19,011 nt of DNA from an uncultured Ruminococcus sp. (GTDB taxonomy: Bacteria > Bacillota > Clostridia > Oscillospirales > Ruminococcaceae), in the NCBI GenBank assembly GCA_937902395.1, contig CALGTV010000023.1, positions 1-19,011 on the forward strand, read 5' to 3'. Each line of letters begins with the position of its first letter. The first letter of the stretch is position 1. The notes under the pieces are model-generated. The model saw nothing but the letters and a program-made list of their open reading frames with translations. It had not been told where the DNA came from and searched no databases. Positions 14,766 through 19,011 of the stretch are shown in pieces. The position numbers were made by a program, and so were the translations under genes.

Positions 14766-15232
14766 GTCATGGTTACGATGTACATAAGCTGGTTGAGGGC
14801 AGAAAGCTGATACTCGGAGGTGTGTATATTCCTCATACCGTAGGGCTTTTAGGTCATTCCGATGCCGATGTTCTGCTTCATGCAGTTATGGATTCCATGC
14901 TTGGAGCCCTTGCTTTGGGAGATATCGGCAAGCATTTCCCCGATACTGCTGAGGAATACCGCGGCGCTGACAGCATGAAGCTTCTTGAAAGAGTTGCGGA
15001 GATATGCCGCGAAAATGGCTATACTATCGGAAATATTGACGCTACAGTAATCGCACAAGCGCCTAAGCTTGCACCGTATATTATAACTATGCGTGAAAAT
15101 ATCGCAAGAGTATGCGGCTGTGATGTGTCTCAGATAAGTGTTAAAGCTACAACAGAGGAAAAATTGGGATTCACTGGTGAAAAGCTTGGCATATCCGCGC
15201 ATTGCGTGGCTCTTATGGTAAGTAAACAATAA
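14753..15232 (+). CDS. ispF: 2-C-methyl-D-erythritol 2,4-cyclodiphosphate synthase
   Basis: IspF cyclises CDP-methylerythritol 2-phosphate to MEcPP with release of CMP, the fifth MEP step. The 159-residue length is typical. Metal ligands D9, H11 (GHGYDVH) and H43 (HSDADVLLHA) are present, and the C-terminal KATTEEKLGFTG segment is intact. The start overlaps the end of ispD by 13 bases and has GGAG 8 bases upstream. The kinase gene ispE, which acts between the two, is not in the window. It is the last gene of the operon and is followed by a strong terminator. Confidence 0.97.
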   Translation: MFRIGHGYDVHKLVEGRKLILGGVYIPHTVGLLGHSDADVLLHAVMDSMLGALALGDIGKHFPDTAEEYRGADSMKLLERVAEICRENGYTIGNIDATVIAQAPKLAPYIITMRENIARVCGCDVSQISVKATTEEKLGFTGEKLGISAHCVALMVSKQ

Positions 15233-15242
15233 TTTTTTCTAC

Positions 15243-15274
15243 AAAAAAAGCTCCGCAAAAAGCGGAGTTTTTTT
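15243..15274. terminator. Bidirectional terminator between ispF and the NUDIX gene
   Basis: CTCCGC (15251-15256) and GCGGAG (15262-15267) around AAAAA are flanked by AAAAAAA on the left and TTTTTTT on the right, so the stem can terminate in both directions. The T tract overlaps the stop codon region of the minus-strand NUDIX gene. Confidence 0.85.
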
Positions 15275-15686
15275 AATGGTTTTCTTTAATAGCGGCTTTT
15301 GCCTTGGAGACAATATTCTTATCGTTTTCGTAAGAGAGAATACTTGAAGCATAAGATATATCCACCCAGCGTATTTCAGCGATTTCATTTTCCTGCGGCT
15401 GAAAATCCACGTTTTTAGCTCTGGCAAGGAAATAGACAACAACCTTCATTGTGTCTTTTTTAGGGGAGTATGTAACAGTTTCCCTGAAAGTAGGGTCGAT
15501 AATAACATCGATATTCGTTTCCTCTTTGATTTCGCGGAGAGCAGTTTCAGCCTCGGATTCGCCCGGTTCAACGTGACCTTTCGGGAAAGACCAGTGACCG
15601 CTGTTGATATGCTTTATCAGCAGGATTTCCGTATTGCCGTGATACTTACGATAGACAATAGCTCCGCATGATTTTTCGTGAAGCAT
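15273..15686 (-). CDS. NUDIX hydrolase, diadenosine tetraphosphatase-like
   Basis: The 137-residue protein is close to the usual size for a single-domain NUDIX hydrolase. The Nudix box lies at residues 37-59 (GHVEPGE at 37-43, then REIKEETNI at 51-59) with both catalytic Glu pairs. The Gly near its end is replaced by Asn58. The start MLHEKSCGAIVYR and the SFPKGHVEPGE stretch are like asymmetrical Ap4A hydrolases, which split dinucleoside polyphosphates in the cytoplasm. AGGA lies just before the ATG at 15686. It is a single gene with its own promoter, convergent with ispF. Substrate assignment within NUDIX families is uncertain. Confidence 0.88.
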   Translation of the reverse strand: MLHEKSCGAIVYRKYHGNTEILLIKHINSGHWSFPKGHVEPGESEAETALREIKEETNIDVIIDPTFRETVTYSPKKDTMKVVVYFLARAKNVDFQPQENEIAEIRWVDISYASSILSYENDKNIVSKAKAAIKENH

Positions 15687-15733
15687 GATATTCCTTTCTA
15701 TCCGTCGGATTTGATGTATGATTATTCATATAT

Positions 15734-15762
15734 ATTATACCATATTTTTTTACAAATGTCTA
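15734..15762 (-). promoter_or_regulatory. Sigma-A promoter of the NUDIX gene
   Basis: On the minus strand TAGACA (15757-15762), a 17-base spacer ending in ATGG and a perfect TATAAT (15734-15739) predict a start near 15727 and a leader of about 40 bases. Confidence 0.65.
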
Positions 15763-15791
15763 TAGGTTTTCTTGTATTTTTTGGAAGAATA

Positions 15792-15838
15792 TAAAAAACC
15801 GCTTCACAAACCGATTTAAGTTCGGCAATGAAGCGGTT
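15792..15838 (-). terminator. Terminator of the LysR gene
   Basis: On the minus strand AACCGCTTCA pairs perfectly with TGAAGCGGTT (15829-15838 with 15797-15806), with an inner CCG / CGG pairing in the long loop, followed by TTTTTTA. It begins 6 bases after the stop codon region at 15844. Confidence 0.8.
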
Positions 15839-15843
15839 AATTA

Positions 15844-16815
15844 TTATTCCTGAACGTCTGCAGTAGCACTTTCACATTCAAAAGGAATTGCACCAGGCAA
15901 ATTTGCGCATTTATCAATGAGATAATCCATGCAAATCTTGATAACGCGGTTGTTTTCGTTACTTTTCTTGCATATTATAACATCAAGAGTTTTCAGCGTA
16001 ACCTGACTGCACTTCACAGGTTTCATGGGTAGCCCACCCTTAGGCATGCCTTTAGAGCTTGGGGAAGCCCACATATAAGCATTTTTTATGCCCTGAAGCA
16101 GAATCATCTTACTTCCGTTATCCTTAACATAAATACGTTTGAGATTAGCACCCTCGTGGTCGTTATCGATATGATTTTTCTCAAAAAGATTCATTTCATC
16201 ATCGGCATGAACGATTTCAGGATAAACCTCCAACTCCTCTATGGTAACATCCTCACAGTTAGCAAGAGGATGATCTGCCGCCATGATAGGCTGCATAATG
16301 TACGCAATAAGAGGATGAATCTGGAACTTTCTGTTATTCATCTGCTCCTGATAAACCTCATACTGAGCCGCAGGCACACGGATAATACCGATATCAGCTT
16401 TACCGCTGTTTACTTCCTCAATAACCTTATTTGTATTGGTTTCGTTAAAATGCAGAGAAAGCTTGTCATCCTTATCAAGTTCATTAATCCATTCGCTGAG
16501 CACTCCGGGGATATATGCTGAACGTACAGCGGAAATTCTCAGTGTAATGCCGTCCTCTACGCGATTTGTATAGTCTGCTTCAAGGCTGTGCATACTTTCT
16601 ACAATATCCTTTGCACGAACAAGGAAGCCCTCTCCCTCAGGAGTGAGCACCATACCGTTAGGAGTTCTCCAGAAAATCTGCATACCTATTTCTGTTTCAA
16701 GCTCTTTAAGAGCAATACTTATATTTGGCTGTGCCTGATAAAGATTTTTCGCCGCTGCAGTAATACTTCCTGCCTGCGCGATAGCAATAATATATTCAAG
16801 TTGCTGCAATTTCAT
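15844..16815 (-). CDS. LysR-family transcriptional regulator
   Basis: The 323-residue protein starts MKLQQLEYIIAIAQAGSITAAAKNL, the standard winged helix-turn-helix of LysR regulators (1-60: AAAKNLYQAQPNISIALKELE as recognition region), followed by a linker helix and a two-lobe ligand-binding domain (about 88-300) that would sense a small molecule. The start at 16815 is preferred because GAGG lies upstream and the sequence then begins exactly like its family; a start at 16860 would lie only about 10 bases after the predicted transcription start. It is a single gene with its own promoter and terminator. No divergent target gene adjoins it, so neither the effector nor the regulon can be inferred. 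The tail of about 12 residues after the family end (FECESATADVQE) is acidic. Confidence 0.92.
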   Translation of the reverse strand: MKLQQLEYIIAIAQAGSITAAAKNLYQAQPNISIALKELETEIGMQIFWRTPNGMVLTPEGEGFLVRAKDIVESMHSLEADYTNRVEDGITLRISAVRSAYIPGVLSEWINELDKDDKLSLHFNETNTNKVIEEVNSGKADIGIIRVPAAQYEVYQEQMNNRKFQIHPLIAYIMQPIMAADHPLANCEDVTIEELEVYPEIVHADDEMNLFEKNHIDNDHEGANLKRIYVKDNGSKMILLQGIKNAYMWASPSSKGMPKGGLPMKPVKCSQVTLKTLDVIICKKSNENNRVIKICMDYLIDKCANLPGAIPFECESATADVQE

Positions 16816-16877
16816 AAAACAAAACCTCGCTGATTCACTTCCTAAAAAATATATAGACATAATGATGCCTGATATAT

Positions 16878-16906
16878 ATTATAGCATATATAATTTAAAT
16901 ATGCAA
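16878..16906 (-). promoter_or_regulatory. Sigma-A promoter of the LysR gene, with possible operator
   Basis: On the minus strand TTGCAT (16901-16906), a 17-base spacer and TATAAT (16878-16883) predict a start near 16871. A small inverted repeat, ATGT-N6-ACAT (16928-16941), lies 22 bases upstream of the -35 and could be an autoregulatory LysR site, with low confidence. The rest of the gap up to 17066 shows nothing I can name. Confidence 0.65.
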
Positions 16907-17066
16907 GTCTTTTCACATAAATTTTACATGTTTTTTTACATTTGACTGCATATCATGTTCATTTGATTTCTATTATGCAACAATTACGATATATAGTCGA
17001 ATTTGCGACATAATTCCGTGAGAACTTCTCCAATGGGTTCCTTCCCATACTAATCCATATGCCCAC

Positions 17067-17097
17067 AAAAATCCCTTTCCGCAGAAGCGAAAAGGGA
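17067..17097 (-). terminator. Terminator of the ffh-rpsP-khpA cluster
   Basis: On the minus strand TCCCTTTTCGC pairs with GCGGAAAGGGA (17087-17097 with 17072-17082, loop TTCT) and is followed by TTTTTG. It begins 7 bases after the khpA stop and closes the operon without rimM or trmD. Confidence 0.8.
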
Positions 17098-17103
17098 CGA
17101 TTA

Positions 17104-17337
17104 TTATTCGATTGTAACTGTAACCTTCAGGTCTTTTTTAGCAGCGCCTGCTCTCATAATAGTACGGAGTGCCTTGGCGATTCTGCCCTGTTTACCGATT
17201 ACTCTGCCCATATCATCAGGAGCAACTGAAAGGCGGAAGTTGATAACGCCCTCCTCATCAGGTTCATCCTCTTTTATGATAATAGCTGTTTTATCCTCAA
17301 CAAGACCTGCTGCAATTGCATAAAGTAAGTCTTTCAT
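17104..17337 (-). CDS. khpA: KH-domain RNA-binding protein KhpA
   Basis: This 77-residue protein is a single KH domain with the RNA-binding loop G-K-Q-G in GRVIGKQGRIAKALRT, preceded by LSVAPDDM. KhpA (YlqC) pairs with KhpB/Jag in Gram-positive bacteria and binds RNA, with effects on cell division and small RNA function; that role comes from the family. AAGGAG lies 7 bases upstream. It follows rpsP by 69 bases, the common Firmicute order, but here a terminator follows where rimM and trmD are often found. Confidence 0.95.
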   Translation of the reverse strand: MKDLLYAIAAGLVEDKTAIIIKEDEPDEEGVINFRLSVAPDDMGRVIGKQGRIAKALRTIMRAGAAKKDLKVTVTIE

Positions 17338-17363
17338 AAAGTTCTCCTTGTTGCCTTGGGAAC

Positions 17364-17392
17364 AGGAGCATTGGACGTATGTCCACGCTCCT
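17364..17392 (-). other. Hairpin in the rpsP-khpA gap
   Basis: Outer arms AGGAGC / GCTCCT (17364-17369 with 17387-17392) and inner arms GGAC / GTCC (17373-17376 with 17381-17384), separated by a 3x2 internal loop and capped by four bases, lie between the two genes. No T tract follows. It could be a processing or stability element or a binding site for a protein. Confidence 0.5.
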
Positions 17393-17406
17393 CCTCAGCT
17401 TGTTGA

Positions 17407-17649
17407 TTAAAGGATACCTTCCTTCTTAAGAAGTACCTTTACTGTGTCTGTAGGCTGTGCACCCTTAGCGATCCAGCTCTTAGCCTTCTCTCCGTCGATC
17501 TTTACAACAGAGGGCTCCTTTGTAGGATCGTAGTAACCGATCTCCTCAACGAATCTTCCGTCTCTGGGGTATCTGGAATCTGCAACAACAACACGATAGA
17601 AAGGAGCCTTCTTAGCGCCCATTCTTCTCAGTCTGATTTTTACTGCCAT
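17407..17649 (-). CDS. rpsP: 30S ribosomal protein S16
   Basis: The 80-residue protein begins MAVKIRLRRMGAKKAPFYRVVVADSR, the conserved S16 N-terminus, and carries the GRFVEEIGYYDP segment. It binds 16S rRNA and stabilises the 30S body. GGAGGTGA lies upstream, the strongest ribosome binding site in the cluster, fitting high expression. Its usual neighbour ffh is upstream, with one extra small membrane-protein gene between, and khpA follows. Confidence 0.98.
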   Translation of the reverse strand: MAVKIRLRRMGAKKAPFYRVVVADSRYPRDGRFVEEIGYYDPTKEPSVVKIDGEKAKSWIAKGAQPTDTVKVLLKKEGIL

Positions 17650-17707
17650 TTTATATTCACCTCCGTAAAATTATTTTTGTATATTCAAGGGTTTCCCCGT
17701 GAAATCG

Positions 17708-17977
17708 TTATTTATCATCGCCCATAATATCAGCAACGCTTGACAGCACTATAAATATCAGCGCTATAACTATTGCTACAATATGAACAACACGCCTGCT
17801 TTCAGCTGATTCTTTATCTTCGGTCTTTTTTTCTGTTCCTTTTACGAACCAAATCAACAGCCAAGCCGCAACTAAAAAAATCAATCCCCATAAAGTTACG
17901 GGATGCCTTCTTCTACCATAGCGGCGACGGCGCAAAAACATGGCAATCGTATCAATATTCAATAAATATAATCCCAT
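17708..17977 (-). CDS. Small two-helix membrane protein of unknown function
   Basis: I do not recognise this 89-residue protein. It has an arginine cluster (RRRRYGRRR, about 16-24), a TM helix (about 27-45), a charged loop (KGTEKKTEDKESAESRR) and a second TM helix (about 63-82). By the positive-inside rule the N-terminus should be cytoplasmic; the loop is mixed in charge. The start at 17977 has AGGGGA 8 bases upstream; an internal Met at residue 13 lacks a site. It lies between ffh (62-base gap) and rpsP (58-base gap), in the same direction, and is likely co-transcribed with them, which is unusual for this conserved cluster. No function is proposed. Confidence 0.7.
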   Translation of the reverse strand: MGLYLLNIDTIAMFLRRRRYGRRRHPVTLWGLIFLVAAWLLIWFVKGTEKKTEDKESAESRRVVHIVAIVIALIFIVLSSVADIMGDDK

Positions 17978-18039
17978 TTTTTAATCCCCTGAATATCATT
18001 TTTATCAATGCTGTACCCCTACAGCATTTCTGCTTTAAA

Positions 18040-19011
18040 TCAGAAAGGCAGATTTCCGCCGCCTTTACCGGTCATTTTGTCAAAATTCATACCTGCAATC
18101 TTTTTTCTTGCCTTACGCAGATTCATTTTACTGCCCTTACCTGTGAACTGCTTCATCATTTTCTGCATTTGGTCGAACTGTTTCAGAAGTCTATTGATTT
18201 CCTCAACTTTAGTACCCGAACCTGCGGCAATACGTCTTTTTCTTGACGGATTAATGATTGACGGTTTTTCACGCTCTGCCTTTGTCATTGAGAGTATCAT
18301 AGCCTCAAGTCTTCCGACCTGACTTTCGTCGATGTCTTCGTCCTTGATTTTATCCGAAACTCCCGGTAACATTCCGATAATTGACTTGATTGAACCCATC
18401 TTTTTGATCTGACGCATCTGCTCAAGCAGGTCGTTCATATCAAATGTGTTTTCCTTGAGTCTTTCTGCGAGTTTCTTCGCCTCATCCTCGTCGTAGGTGG
18501 TCTGTGCCTTTTCGATGAGAGTAAGCACATCTCCCATTCCGAGAATTCGTGATGCCATTCTTTCGGGATGGAACTGCTCAAACTCGTCGAGCTTTTCACC
18601 CATTCCGACAAACTTGATAGGCTTACCTGTTACGGCAAGTACGGAAAGTGCCGCACCGCCTCGTGTGTCGGAGTCGAGCTTCGACATAAGTACGCTGTCT
18701 ATGCCGAGCGCATCGTCAAACGACTTTGCGACATTTACTGCGTCCTGACCTTGATTTCCTGAAGCTCTTTCATAAGCGCTTCATCTATATGCAGACGACC
18801 TGCGGTGTCGATGATAACAACATCGTTGCCGTGGTCTTTTGCGTGCCTGATTGATTCCTTTGCGATTACGACAGGGTTAATCTGTCCCATCTCAAAGACC
18901 TTGACATCCGCCTTTTCACCGACAACCTGCAACTGATTGATAGCTGCGGGACGGTAAATGTCACATCCTACGAGGAGTGGGCGTTTGCCCTGCGATTTGA
19001 AGAATTTTGCG
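18040..19011 (-). pseudogene. ffh: Signal recognition particle protein Ffh, frameshifted by an internal deletion; 5' end outside window
   Basis: Ffh is the SRP GTPase that binds 4.5S/SRP RNA and signal sequences. The window holds G2 (DIYRPAA), G3 (DTAGR at about 18800), G4-like SKLDSDTRGG, and the complete methionine-rich M domain with SRKRRIAAGSGT, ending GGNLPF. The P-loop lies beyond 19011. The first frame (19010-18735) reads HIDEALMKELQEIK and then V-R-T-Q-stop. The second frame resumes in conserved sequence at GQDAVNVAKSF (from 18750). In E. coli Ffh about 16 residues, ending VVDAMT, lie between these points, so about 49 bases are missing at 18748-18752. The removed strand is part of the GTPase core, so a working protein is not expected as read. 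Ffh is essential, so an assembly or sequencing error, or a second intact copy, are the main explanations. Confidence 0.85.

Noticed and set aside
16816..16860. Longer LysR start at 16860
   Set aside because: It would begin about 10 bases after the predicted transcription start, without a ribosome binding site, and adds 15 residues ahead of the standard LysR start.
18735..18760. Programmed frameshift in ffh
   Set aside because: No slippery heptamer with a downstream structure is evident, and about 16 conserved residues are missing, so a shift alone cannot restore the protein.

Overview
This window looks like a chromosomal segment from a Gram-positive gut or rumen Clostridia bacterium, most likely a Ruminococcus-like member of the Oscillospiraceae. 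The inference rests on dockerin repeats of the form D-x-N-x-D-G with the SSDAS..LAEYS signature, a BspA-type leucine-rich repeat protein carrying a dockerin, strong GGAGG ribosome binding sites, near-consensus sigma-A promoters with 17 bp spacers, a T-box leader in front of thrS, and rpsP-khpA downstream of ffh. No phage, transposase, CRISPR array, tRNA or rRNA was seen.

Layout. 115-3527 (minus): two secreted dockerin proteins, one almost only a dockerin and one a large two-block leucine-rich repeat protein, each with its own promoter. 3652-6474 (minus): a threonine-type T-box operon with an unrecognised 124-residue acidic protein followed by thrS, ending in tandem terminators. 6529-6658 (minus): an orphan transcription unit that looks like a roughly 90-nt C-rich small RNA with its own promoter-like region and a strong terminator. 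6768-11330 (minus): a cytoplasmic GH13 alpha-glucan hydrolase and glycogen phosphorylase. 11830-15232 (plus): an operon of a SipW-like membrane protein lacking the catalytic residues, a polyprenyl-phosphate-type GT2 glycosyltransferase, ispD and ispF, ending in a bidirectional terminator shared with the convergent NUDIX gene (15273-15686, minus). 15844-16815 (minus): a LysR-type regulator. 17104-19011 (minus): ffh (cut by the window edge and broken by an apparent 49-nt deletion), a small two-helix membrane protein, rpsP and khpA.

How the genes fit together. GlgP and the GH13 enzyme would degrade glycogen or maltodextrins inside the cell. The dockerin proteins would be exported and docked to a cohesin not present here. 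IspD and IspF make isoprenoid precursors, and the co-transcribed GT2 enzyme probably charges an isoprenoid lipid carrier with a sugar. The ffh-rpsP-khpA cluster serves protein targeting and translation.

The points most worth a second look are the candidate C-rich small RNA at 6529-6620, the catalytically dead SipW-like protein at 11830-13008, the unknown protein placed first under T-box control at 5781-6155, the broken ffh at about 18750, and the family of short intergenic palindromes at 81, 3734 and 8734. All identifications come from reading the sequence, without database searches.
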